Source: an uncultured bacterium (GTDB lineage: Bacteria > UBP6 > UBA1177). Taken from it: DNA of 45,767 nucleotides. A model generated the notes under the pieces. It was not told where the DNA came from, did no database searches, and saw only the letters and a program-made list of their open reading frames with translations. The translations under genes and the position numbers were made by a program. Positions within the stretch are counted from its first letter, which is position 1, and every line of letters begins with the position of its first letter. The DNA lies in the NCBI GenBank assembly GCA_905235605.1, contig CAJOMF010000006.1, forward strand, positions 3,678 through 49,444. Direction: 5' to 3'. Shown here piece after piece: positions 15,867 through 24,678 of the stretch.

Positions 15867-16529
15867 ATGCATTTCACCGTTTCAGGCAGAACAGTCGAGA
15901 TTTTTTCAAGTGCAATGGGCAAAGCGCCGCTTGTCATTCTGAACACGATCCAGGGCGAAGGTGCAAAAATATTCGATAAATGCCTTGAATCCGGCTGCAA
16001 AAACTTAACTCTCGCCGCAATCAGCGGACTCAACTGGAACAGAGACCTTTCACCGTGGGAAACTCCTGAGATAAGAAACAACAGACACGGTTTTGGCGGC
16101 GCGGATGAATATATTTCGGAACTCACGACTTCAATCCTTCCCGAAATCTGCGGCGAACTTCCCGAAAAACCTGAATACACCGCGATCGCAGGCTATTCCC
16201 TTGCCGGTCTTTTCGCGCTTTACGCAACTTATAAAACTGATGTTTTCAGCCGCGTTGCAAGCGTTTCAGGCTCACTCTGGTTCCCTGGTTTCACCGGATT
16301 TGCCCAGTCACACGATTTTGCAAAAACTCCTGACTGCATCTACCTTTCTTTGGGGGATACCGAAGCAAAAACACGCGATAAAAACTTAGCTCCTGTGCAG
16401 AAAAACACAGAATTTCTTGCCGATTTCTACAAATCACGCGGTATCCCGACGATTTTCGAACTGAATCCTGGGAACCATTTTAAAGATGAGATCCTGCGTA
16501 TATCCAAGGGAATAAAAATGGTTTTATGA
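15867..16529 (+). CDS. Putative alpha/beta-hydrolase (esterase-like)
   Basis: The 220 residues show the alpha/beta-hydrolase nucleophile elbow GYSLAG with Ser111, followed by LFALYATY and SVSGSLWFPGF, typical of the D-type esterases (Fes/IroE-like and COG2819 relatives). The catalytic His is probably in NPGNHFKD near residue 208. No signal peptide is present. The ATG starts one base after the helicase TGA, so translation is coupled to the helicase. Why a small hydrolase should travel with a helicase is unclear; it may be an accessory enzyme of the module or a chance operon partner. It ends 20 bp from pyrG, which is convergent. Confidence 0.75.
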   Translation: MHFTVSGRTVEIFSSAMGKAPLVILNTIQGEGAKIFDKCLESGCKNLTLAAISGLNWNRDLSPWETPEIRNNRHGFGGADEYISELTTSILPEICGELPEKPEYTAIAGYSLAGLFALYATYKTDVFSRVASVSGSLWFPGFTGFAQSHDFAKTPDCIYLSLGDTEAKTRDKNLAPVQKNTEFLADFYKSRGIPTIFELNPGNHFKDEILRISKGIKMVL

Positions 16530-16549
16530 TCTGAATTTTGCGAAACCGT

Positions 16550-18208
<1,659 letters not shown>

Positions 18209-18300
18209 AGCTTTCTCCCTTGAAAAAAATGTTGTCAAAAATGTTTAAAGAGCCTGCATAAATTAGAGATTTTTCATCAAAATGCAAGATTTGCAGACAC

Positions 18301-18987
18301 CTAAAGCAGGCTGTTGATCTTGTCGGCAATTTCCGCAGGTTCGACAGTTGATTCGAAGCGCTCAACGACCTCGCCATTGCGGTTTACGAGAAATTTCGTG
18401 AAATTCCATTTGATTTCGGCATTGTTTTTGTAGTCCGGATCCTGTTTTGCGATAAAACCGGCCATAAAATCGGCTTTTTCGCCCGTAAAACCTGCAAAAC
18501 TCTTCTGACTTTTGAGGTATTTGTAAAGCGGTTCCGCGTTTTCGCCGTTGACTTCGATTTTTTTGAAGTTTTCAAAACCGGTGTTGAACTTCATCTGGCA
18601 GAACTGATGGATCTCATCATCCGTTCCTGGAGCCTGGTGACCAAATTGGTCACACGGAAAATCCAGTATTTCCAGACCTTTGCCGTGATATTCCTCCCAA
18701 AGTTTTTCCAAACCTTCATACTGCGGAGTAAATCCGCATCCCGTCGCCGTGTTCACGATAAGGAGCACCCTGCCCTTATAATCGGACATTTTGACATCGT
18801 TTCCCTTTCTGTCTTTCACCGTAAAATCGTAAATAGTCATCTCTTTTTCCTCCAAAATTGGTTGATTCGACTCTTTTTTCTCTTTGTTTTCAGATGTTTC
18901 CGCGTTTTTTACTTCCGCAACTTTATCCTTGTTGCAGGACATTACCGCAAAAACCGCAACTAAAACCGCCAGAATGATCTTTTTCAT
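18301..18987 (-). CDS. Glutathione peroxidase-like lipoprotein
   Basis: A lipoprotein signal peptide (lipobox FAVMSC, Cys18) and a charged linker (20-49) precede a complete thiol peroxidase of the GPx family. Peroxidatic Cys84 lies in NTATGCGFTPQYEGLE, with FPCDQFG at 110-116 (Gln115) and KWNF at 193-196 (Trp194). Cysteine replaces selenocysteine, as in most bacteria. It would detoxify peroxides at the envelope, probably using thioredoxin-like donors. ATG 18987 has GGAGGGAAAT in front and lies just below a strong promoter, so the upstream ATG 19023 is not used. ATG 18840 (Met50) has its own TTTTGGAGGAAAAAGAG site and could give a cytosolic 179-residue form. Confidence 0.92.
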   Translation of the reverse strand: MKKIILAVLVAVFAVMSCNKDKVAEVKNAETSENKEKKESNQPILEEKEMTIYDFTVKDRKGNDVKMSDYKGRVLLIVNTATGCGFTPQYEGLEKLWEEYHGKGLEILDFPCDQFGHQAPGTDDEIHQFCQMKFNTGFENFKKIEVNGENAEPLYKYLKSQKSFAGFTGEKADFMAGFIAKQDPDYKNNAEIKWNFTKFLVNRNGEVVERFESTVEPAEIADKINSLL

Positions 18988-19012
18988 ATTTCCCTCCGAA
19001 AAAGTTCCGAAA

Positions 19013-19040
19013 ATTATAGTCAAACAGGATTTTTGGTCAA
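19013..19040 (-). promoter_or_regulatory. Promoter of the glutathione peroxidase gene
   Basis: TTGACC (19040-19035), a 16-bp spacer and a perfect TATAAT (19018-19013) on the minus strand. This places the transcript start near 19006, between the upstream ATG 19023 and the chosen ATG 18987. Confidence 0.65.
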
Positions 19041-19061
19041 TACTTCACTGTAGTCAGTATT

Positions 19062-19317
19062 TTATCCTGAAATAATCGAGCAGGTTTTGTATCCGTCCTG
19101 CGCCGAAAGGCATGTGTCGCGCAAAAATGCGTTCGTTTTGCCCCACCTCTGAATGCCCCGATAGTAGAAAAGCCGCAGTTCTTCGGTGATGATGAAAGGC
19201 ACGATCCCGGCCTGAAGACACTGCCAGAAAATAAGAAGTCTGCCGACACGCCCGTTTCCGTCCTGAAACGGATGGATCCGCTCGAAACGGACATGAAAAT
19301 CGAGGATATCATTAAAA
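19062..19317 (-). pseudogene. Fic family protein, 3' remnant
   Basis: Read on the minus strand, 85 codons run from about 19317 to a TAA at 19064-19062 without a plausible start. They encode the C-terminal half of a Fic domain with a complete catalytic motif HPFQDGNGRVGR, preceded by FHVRFERI and followed by LLIFWQCLQAGIVPFIITEE and YYRGIQRWG. Intact Fic proteins are AMPylators of about 200-400 residues; the N-terminal part is missing, and an in-frame TGA lies directly upstream, overlapping the end of the cytX gene. The remnant probably marks a rearrangement joint. It is likely not expressed. Confidence 0.8.
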
Positions 19318-20490
19318 TCAGGCCGCTTTTTTCATCCCGACGATCTTATTTGCCGCAACGCAGATAAGCATCGTGATGAGCATGTCGGGAAGTGTGTTGC
19401 CTAGAACAAAATCGACTGTCATGAGGTAGCGGTAGATGACGAAACCGATGACCCAGACGACGAGATTTGTCCAGACAAAGGCTGTTTCAATCGTGCGGCG
19501 TTTAAGGATAAAGAAATCGGCAATGAGGACAGCGGTCATCGGTGCGAAAACTGAGCCGATGAGATAAAGGAAATCGGTGATGTCATCCATGTTGAAGAGT
19601 ATCGCGCCGATGGTTCCCAAAACCGCCGCAGAGATAGCGACTGCCTTTGATTTGAGTTTCGTCGAGACTGATTCAGCCGAGATTCCTGCCGAATATGCGT
19701 CCAGGAACGTCGTCGTGACCGTCGAGAAAACGATGATTATAAGTCCTGCGCCGAGCCCTGCTTTGGTCATTATCTGAGCGAGATCGCTCTCTCCTGTAAA
19801 TATCGCGGCGCCCATGCCGATCGTGTACATCCAGCAGCTAACCAAGCCGTATATGACGGAACTGACTGCCGATGCCTTGACAGGTTCTTCAGCCTTGCTC
19901 GTATAGTCGCTGATGAGCGGCAGCCACGAAAGGGGCATTGCAGCAGAAAGTTCGACAGCCGCGCCGAAACTCATCGCTTCTTCAGCCGATACAGCTGCAC
20001 CTTCGCCCGTGAAAATCTTCACGCTCAAAATCACAGTCAGAACGAGAAGCGCAGTCACCGCAACGCTGTTTATTTTTGAGACGTTGACAATGCCGAACAT
20101 TACCCAGAGAACGATGAGTATGCCGATGACGAGTGCCCACACCCAGTTTCCGGCAGAGAGAAGTCCGTTTGCCGAAAGTGCGCCGTCATAGATCATTATT
20201 CCGGTCCAGCCCAGAAGCTGCATTATGTTGAGAACGGCAAAGAGTATTCCGCCTTTTTCGCCGAAACTCATTTTGACGGAATCCATCGCGGAAAGACGAA
20301 CTTTTCCGCCGACAACGCCTGCAAGAAAAAGCATCGCGCAGCCTATGATGTGACCTGAAATTATCGCTAGGAATCCGTTTTTGAAGCCGAGCGGCGCGAA
20401 GTAAGTACCGGTCAGGATTTCTGCGATAGAAACCGCTGCACCGAACCAGATGAAGCTGTTTTCCAGCAAGGATGTCCTTTTTTCTTCCAT
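19318..20490 (-). CDS. cytX: NCS1-family hydroxymethylpyrimidine transporter (CytX-like)
   Basis: This 390-residue, roughly twelve-helix permease belongs to the nucleobase:cation symporter (NCS1) group, with SFIWFGAAVSIAEILTGTYF near the N-terminus and PLSWLPLISDYT in the middle. It lies in one transcript with thiD behind a TPP riboswitch, which is the classic setting of CytX, proposed to import the thiamin precursor hydroxymethylpyrimidine. ATG 20490 is chosen because AAGGAGGTGTAAA precedes it; an in-frame extension to 20517 lies inside thiD. The thiD stop is one base before this ATG, so translation is coupled. The gene ends against a Fic remnant. Confidence 0.88.
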   Translation of the reverse strand: MEEKRTSLLENSFIWFGAAVSIAEILTGTYFAPLGFKNGFLAIISGHIIGCAMLFLAGVVGGKVRLSAMDSVKMSFGEKGGILFAVLNIMQLLGWTGIMIYDGALSANGLLSAGNWVWALVIGILIVLWVMFGIVNVSKINSVAVTALLVLTVILSVKIFTGEGAAVSAEEAMSFGAAVELSAAMPLSWLPLISDYTSKAEEPVKASAVSSVIYGLVSCWMYTIGMGAAIFTGESDLAQIMTKAGLGAGLIIIVFSTVTTTFLDAYSAGISAESVSTKLKSKAVAISAAVLGTIGAILFNMDDITDFLYLIGSVFAPMTAVLIADFFILKRRTIETAFVWTNLVVWVIGFVIYRYLMTVDFVLGNTLPDMLITMLICVAANKIVGMKKAA

Positions 20491-20491
20491 T

Positions 20492-21295
20492 TTACACCTC
20501 CTTCGCAAATTCGCCACCGAGATCGAAGTTGTGTTTCATCGGTCCGCGGCCTTTTCCCAGATCAAGCATCGCCGAAAGTGCACCGGAAATATAGTTTTTC
20601 GCCCTTTCGACCGAGGTTTCAAGCGAAAATCCTTTTGCCAAGTTCGCCGCTATCGCAGAAGAAAGCGTGCAGCCCGTTCCGTGAGTATTGGGGTTTTCGA
20701 TCCTTCTTCCTTTGAACCACTTCGTTTCGGTCCCTTTGCAGAGAAGGTCGTTCGCGTCGTTTATGCTGTGACCGCCTTTAAGAAGCACCGCACAGCCGAA
20801 TTTTCCGCTTATCAGTTCTGTCGCCTTTTCCATATCTCCGGCATTTTTTATTGTCATGCCGGAAAGAATCTCCGCTTCAGGGATATTCGGCGTGACGAGA
20901 GCCGCGATCGGAAGGAGTTTTTCTTCCAAAGTTGACACGGCGTCAGTTTTCATGAGTGCCGAACCGCTTGTTGCGACCATTACCGGATCGACCACAATGT
21001 TTTTCGCTTTGTAAAATTCAAGCCTTTCCGAAATGACCCCGATCAGCTGAGACGACGAGACCATCCCGATCTTTACGGCATCCGGAAAAATGTCCGTGAA
21101 TACCGCATCGATCTGTTGTTTGAGAAAATCTGGAGTTACCTCCGAAATACCTGTTACGCCGGTGGTGTTCTGTGCCGTGAGAGCTGTTACCGCGCTCATC
21201 GCATAGACTCCGTTCATGGTCATCGTTTTGAGATCGGCCTGGATACCGGCGCCTCCGCTGCAGTCACTGCCAGCGATTGATAATGCTGTTTTCAT
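20492..21295 (-). CDS. thiD: Hydroxymethylpyrimidine/phosphomethylpyrimidine kinase
   Basis: ThiD phosphorylates hydroxymethylpyrimidine twice on the way to thiamin phosphate. The 267-residue protein has the ribokinase-fold start SIAGSDCSGGAGIQADLKT, the substrate region VMVATSG, and the anion-hole/catalytic motif NTHGTGCTLSSAIAANL near the C-terminus. ATG 21295 is supported by GGAGGAATT; a longer in-frame start would run toward the riboswitch. It is the first gene after the TPP riboswitch, with cytX coupled behind it. Regulation by thiamin diphosphate is therefore expected: high TPP should lower expression. Confidence 0.95.
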   Translation of the reverse strand: MKTALSIAGSDCSGGAGIQADLKTMTMNGVYAMSAVTALTAQNTTGVTGISEVTPDFLKQQIDAVFTDIFPDAVKIGMVSSSQLIGVISERLEFYKAKNIVVDPVMVATSGSALMKTDAVSTLEEKLLPIAALVTPNIPEAEILSGMTIKNAGDMEKATELISGKFGCAVLLKGGHSINDANDLLCKGTETKWFKGRRIENPNTHGTGCTLSSAIAANLAKGFSLETSVERAKNYISGALSAMLDLGKGRGPMKHNFDLGGEFAKEV

Positions 21296-21418
21296 AATTC
21301 CTCCTTTTTCAGCACTACTTTTATAAAGCGACGCAGAGTGGTGCCCCCGGTGCGCCGCAGCACTTTTCCATTTTTCTGCACTGAAAACGACTGAAAGCTG
21401 ACAAAAAGATTCCAAAAA

Positions 21419-21503
21419 GACTCCCTACGGCGGCATTACCCGCATCAGGTCAAAGGGTCAAAGCCTAACTTCCTCTCAGCCTGCCTCAGCACGCTCCCCT
21501 GCA
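21419..21503 (-). ncRNA. TPP (THI-element) riboswitch
   Basis: Minus-strand reading gives the conserved THI-element blocks in order: GGGGAGC near 21502, GCTGAGAGG near 21480-21470, GACCCTTTGACCTGAT near 21457-21443, then GGGTAAT and CGCCGTAGGGAG ending near 21421. It binds thiamin diphosphate and sits about 125 bp upstream of the thiD ATG. The leader between it and thiD shows no clear rho-independent terminator, so control of translation initiation is more likely than termination. This last point is inference. Confidence 0.95.
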
Positions 21504-21536
21504 AAAAGATGAACATCAAAAAACACGAAACGCCGA

Positions 21537-21564
21537 AATGTAGCGTTAAAAAAGAGTTTGTCAA
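21537..21564 (-). promoter_or_regulatory. Promoter of the TPP riboswitch-thiD-cytX transcript
   Basis: TTGACA (21564-21559), a 16-bp spacer and TACATT (21542-21537) on the minus strand, about 30 bp before the riboswitch begins. Confidence 0.6.
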
Positions 21565-21571
21565 AAAATAA

Positions 21572-21624
21572 TTTTTAGACAATATCTAAAAAGCAGTTGA
21601 CATTCTTTTTCTTACGATTACAAT
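21572..21624 (+). promoter_or_regulatory. Promoter and operator-like inverted repeat of the Panacea operon
   Basis: TTGACA (21597-21602), a 16-bp spacer and TACAAT (21619-21624). Five bases upstream of the -35 box is a perfect inverted repeat TTTTTAGA-CAATA-TCTAAAAA (21572-21592). This may be an operator through which the toxin-antitoxin pair or its neighbour regulates the promoter. Confidence 0.55.
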
Positions 21625-21665
21625 ATCCGGCGTTTTGGTTAATGGCAGATTTGGCGGAGTTTGCG

Positions 21666-22322
21666 ATGAGAGATGTTTACGATTTCGCAAAATTTTTTAT
21701 TAAAAACGGCGCAGATTCTACACCGGATACTTATGACGGAAATATGAAGCTGCAAAAACTGCTTGTTTTAGCGGATCTGGCGAGTATTTCCGAATTCGGA
21801 GAACCTTTGTTCAATGATGAGATCCTGGCATTTGAAAACGGATGCGTCATAGAAAAAGTCAGACTGCGCTATAAAAATGATTACTCGGAGTTTAAGCAGG
21901 AAAGTGTCGATTTCCAACCCGATTTTTCTGAAAAGGAGTATTATATACTCAATTTGATTACTGATATTTTCGGCAATGCTTCCGCAAAAGAACTTTCTGA
22001 AATAAACCACACTTTCGATTTTTGGAAAAAGGCTCTGGTTAAAGGAACAAACGATTACGGGTTTCACGACAAAAAATCTTCCGTAGTCGATATTATGTCG
22101 CAAAAAGGCGATATTAAGCGAATGAAAGAAGTTATTGATGCTTTCAAGAAGTCTTCCCGCGAAGAGCTTCAAAAAGAAACTATAAACGGTGTAACCTATT
22201 ATTTTGACAAGGTATTTGTGCTGACAGACGAAATTATTTCCAAATTGGAGAAATTCTCATCCTCGGCAGAAGACGATTCCTACACGATTTATCTTGATAG
22301 CGGAAATCCGGTTATTTACTGA
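21666..22322 (+). CDS. Panacea-domain antitoxin (DUF4065/SocA-like)
   Basis: The N-terminal 120 residues have the Panacea pattern: MRDVYDFAKFFIK, then MKLQKLLVLADLAS at 27-40. Panacea proteins are antitoxins that neutralise many unrelated toxins, usually encoded by the adjacent gene. The 218-residue protein with ATG 21666 is preferred because GGCGGAG lies six bases before it and the leader is of normal length; ATG 21642 would add eight residues and leave an 11-nt leader. A MazF/PemK-like partner frame follows at 22319, overlapping the stop. Cytosolic. The C-terminal 90 residues are probably the toxin-specific part. Confidence 0.82.
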   Translation: MRDVYDFAKFFIKNGADSTPDTYDGNMKLQKLLVLADLASISEFGEPLFNDEILAFENGCVIEKVRLRYKNDYSEFKQESVDFQPDFSEKEYYILNLITDIFGNASAKELSEINHTFDFWKKALVKGTNDYGFHDKKSSVVDIMSQKGDIKRMKEVIDAFKKSSREELQKETINGVTYYFDKVFVLTDEIISKLEKFSSSAEDDSYTIYLDSGNPVIY

Positions 22323-22663
22323 CGGACTTTGCGGCAGGTCAGGGAATATTGGGGCGTATCCCTTTTGCAAACGGAAATATGCCGGAATACGACAGACCTT
22401 ATCTGGTAATATCGGTCAATGCCGATTATATCGAGGTTCTGATCATCTCAAGCATCAAAGGAAAAGAACGAAAACTACTTTTTCCTTCAAACGAGAGGCT
22501 CAAAATTTACGATCCGCCGTTCGACAAACCATCTTTTGTGAAGCTGGATTCTTTGACGTGAGTCGACAAAGCAGATTGGACTGAACTGAAGATCCTGCGT
22601 AGCGGTAATACCTTGGATAAGACTGAATTTTCAAGAATCCTGAATTTATTGAGGGATTTTTAG
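22319..22663 (+). pseudogene. MazF/PemK-like toxin, interrupted by one in-frame TGA
   Basis: One reading frame overlaps the antitoxin stop and runs to a TAG at 22661-22663. It encodes GQGILGRIPFANGN, then YDRPYLVIS, then SSIKGKERKLLFPSN and KPSFVKLDSL, a pattern consistent with the MazF/PemK (SH3-barrel) ribonuclease fold. A TGA at 22559-22561 splits it; the frame continues for 33 codons (VDKADWTELKILRSGNTL, then EFSRILNLL) that match the usual C-terminal helix. The TGA is one C-to-T step from an Arg codon (CGA). No ATG start is visible; CTG 22319 or TTG 22349 are candidates. The antitoxin may thus be an orphan. Family assignment is moderate. Confidence 0.65.
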
Positions 22664-22684
22664 CACAAAGCTGAAATGTCCGGT

Positions 22685-22918
22685 TTAAAGCAGAGCCTTT
22701 TTCTGACTTTCTTCAAAATCAAAAAGCTCTTTTAGAGGAAGTTCCAGAGCAAAGGAAATTTTTTCGATCGCGTCTATTGAAATATTGCGTTTGCCGCATT
22801 CTACCGTGCTGATGTACTCGCGCCCGAGACCCGATTTGAAAGCAAGATCATTCTGTGTCATGCCCTGCTGTTTCCGAAGAAACAAAATGCGTTTTCCGAG
22901 TAATTCCCGAGCTTCCAT
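22685..22918 (-). CDS. XRE-family helix-turn-helix regulator
   Basis: This 77-residue protein is one Cro/C1-type helix-turn-helix domain: LGKRILFLRKQQGMTQNDLA, then SGLGREYISTVECGKRNIS, then the closing helix with LPLKELFDFEE. It probably represses its own promoter. ATG 22918 is chosen; a TTG at 22945 would add nine hydrophobic residues. No strong ribosome site is visible for either. The 170-bp gap upstream has TGTAT-CTGATA-ATACA (22978-22993), a candidate operator half-site pair. It is convergent with the toxin remnant. Confidence 0.85.
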   Translation of the reverse strand: MEARELLGKRILFLRKQQGMTQNDLAFKSGLGREYISTVECGKRNISIDAIEKISFALELPLKELFDFEESQKKALL

Positions 22919-23033
22919 ACCGGCAATAAAAACCAAAAACAACAACAGAGATAAAATAGCAGAAATTTTTTTTGCGTATGTATCTGATAATACACATTTT
23001 TACGGTTTTTGTAGCTTTTAATGCACTTTTTTC

Positions 23034-23061
23034 TTGATTTTTGTAGCCGTTAGTATACATT
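23034..23061 (+). promoter_or_regulatory. Putative promoter of the lipoprotein gene at 23.1 kb
   Basis: TTGATT (23034-23039), a 16-bp spacer and TACATT (23056-23061), 54 bp upstream of the ATG. Its -10 region includes GTATAC. The nearby TGTAT/ATACA sites might let the XRE regulator affect it. Confidence 0.4.
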
Positions 23062-23115
23062 TACGCGTTTTGAACCGAATAAGGTCTGTTATTTCTATTT
23101 TTTAAGGAGGTAAAG

Positions 23116-23976
23116 ATGAAAAAGACAATGAAATCGTTTATTACGGCTGCCTTGTGCGGCATTATGTTTGTTGTATCATGCGGAACAACAAGAACCATGG
23201 CTCCAAAAGACGAGAAAAGACTTGCGTCAACAATTTCACTTCAGAGAAATGATTATGAAATTCTCGACACGATTACATCAGAGGCTACAGTTACCTACAT
23301 CTCAAGAAAAGGTTTGATTCAAGTCAAATCCCAGACAGGTGAGTTCCTGAATCTCTGCCAAGTAACTAAAATGGGACCGCGCTTCCTTGACAGAAAATCA
23401 AAAGGCACATTAAAGTATGGTCATATAGCAGACCTTAATTTAGGATCACCGAATCCCTGCGACGGTAAATCGATGGCCGGTTTTCTGGCAGCACACAAAC
23501 TTATAGGCAAAGTTAAATCTTCCAATGGTGACACTATTGTTGTTCCGACAATTGATTTTAGTGAGGAAGAAATAAAAGGCGGAATCTCCTATAGAGCTAC
23601 AATTACTGCCAAACTGGTAAAAATTAAAAACGAGTCTAGCAAACAGGTCGCAGGTACGGGCAATACAGAGCTGGAACGTCTCACGATCCACTGGAACATC
23701 AATACCCGTCCGCAGGGTGCAGACTGTTACTGGCGCGTAAAATCATCGACTCCCGATGTCAAAAATCAGAATGAAAAGTATCTTGCACCGTCTCCTTACG
23801 AGTCGACAGAAACTTACGACATCAAAGGTTTGAGCCGCGACACTGCAGGTGATGTCCAGATCGAAATAAGATGCTCGAAACCAGGATATGCTGATCAAAA
23901 GAAAGTTTTCAATGTGCTTTCGGTACTCGACGAAAAAGAAATTTCAATTATGATGCCGCTTGTAAAGGACGAATAG
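23116..23976 (+). CDS. Lipoprotein of unknown function
   Basis: The 286-residue protein starts with a lipoprotein signal peptide (lipobox FVVSC, Cys22), behind AAGGAGGTAAAG. The mature part has no domain I recognise. Residues 40-170 look beta-rich and include VTYISRKGLIQVKSQTGEF. The C-terminal third (WNINTRPQGADCYWRVKSST, then VQIEIRCSKPGYADQ and KKVFNVL) resembles small PEGA-like or immunoglobulin-like beta domains found in envelope lipoproteins, but this is a weak impression. It stands alone between an XRE gene and thiE. Confidence 0.7.
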   Translation: MKKTMKSFITAALCGIMFVVSCGTTRTMAPKDEKRLASTISLQRNDYEILDTITSEATVTYISRKGLIQVKSQTGEFLNLCQVTKMGPRFLDRKSKGTLKYGHIADLNLGSPNPCDGKSMAGFLAAHKLIGKVKSSNGDTIVVPTIDFSEEEIKGGISYRATITAKLVKIKNESSKQVAGTGNTELERLTIHWNINTRPQGADCYWRVKSSTPDVKNQNEKYLAPSPYESTETYDIKGLSRDTAGDVQIEIRCSKPGYADQKKVFNVLSVLDEKEISIMMPLVKDE

Positions 23977-24039
23977 TCCCCATCAAAAATCAGATAGCAG
24001 GCTGTTGCGCCAGTTTTTCTGACAGAACGGGCGTATATT

Positions 24040-24675
24040 TCATTTGACAACAATTTTTTCAGAAAGCCTTTTCAATTCTCTGCACTTGCTTTCAACATCT
24101 TGAGCTCCGAAGACCGCACTTATAACTGCGACTCCGTTGATGCCGGTTCCGGCAAGGCTGATCATGTTGGTCTCGTTGATGCCGCCTATCGCAACGACCG
24201 GGATCTTTACGCCCGAGCAGATGTTTTTCAGCGTTTCAAGCGGTAGGACACGGACATTTGATTTTGTCGCGCTTCCGAAAACTGCACCGCTTCCCAGATA
24301 GTCAGCCCCTGCTTTTTCAGCGGCCATAGCCTCTCCGACATTGTGCGCCGAAACGCCGATTACAAGCCTGTTTCCCGCCATTTTTCGGACTTCGGCCACG
24401 CTGCCGTCATCCTGCCCGATGTGGACTCCGTCAGCCCCGCATGAAAGCGCAATTTCAATGTTGTCGTTGATAATGAGCGGAACATCATACTTCGCACAGA
24501 GTTTTTTTACTTCACGCGCTTCAGCGAGAAATTCACCAGACGGAAGATGCTTTTCTCTAAGCTGCAGGCAGGTGATCCCGCCTTTGAGTGCCGATTCGAT
24601 CTGAGCAAAAAAATCGCGGTCAGGATATCTTTCCGTGACCGCGTAAAGTAGAAGATTTTTTCCTGTAAAAACCAA
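24040..24675 (-). CDS. thiE: Thiamin-phosphate synthase
   Basis: ThiE joins hydroxymethylpyrimidine diphosphate and thiazole phosphate into thiamin phosphate. The 211 residues have the TIM-barrel family motifs LLLYAVTERYPDRDF, CLQLREKH, PLIINDNIEIALSCGADGVH (followed by IGQDD) and GSGAVFGSATK, and close with VVAIGGINETN and VAVISAVFGA. The predicted start is TTG 24675, right after the serA stop (TAA at 24681-24679) with a weak AGG-containing site inside serA, so its expression depends on serA. It is 3 kb from the riboswitch-controlled thiD-cytX unit and has no riboswitch of its own. Confidence 0.93.
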   Translation of the reverse strand: MVFTGKNLLLYAVTERYPDRDFFAQIESALKGGITCLQLREKHLPSGEFLAEAREVKKLCAKYDVPLIINDNIEIALSCGADGVHIGQDDGSVAEVRKMAGNRLVIGVSAHNVGEAMAAEKAGADYLGSGAVFGSATKSNVRVLPLETLKNICSGVKIPVVAIGGINETNMISLAGTGINGVAVISAVFGAQDVESKCRELKRLSEKIVVK

Positions 24676-24678
24676 GAC

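Noticed and set aside
7182-16529. A complete BREX system
   Set aside because: PglX, PglZ, BrxA, BrxB and BrxC are all absent; only BrxD-like and Lhr-like proteins are seen.
22559-22561. Selenocysteine at the toxin TGA
   Set aside because: No SECIS-like hairpin was seen directly after it, and this toxin fold has no catalytic selenocysteine.
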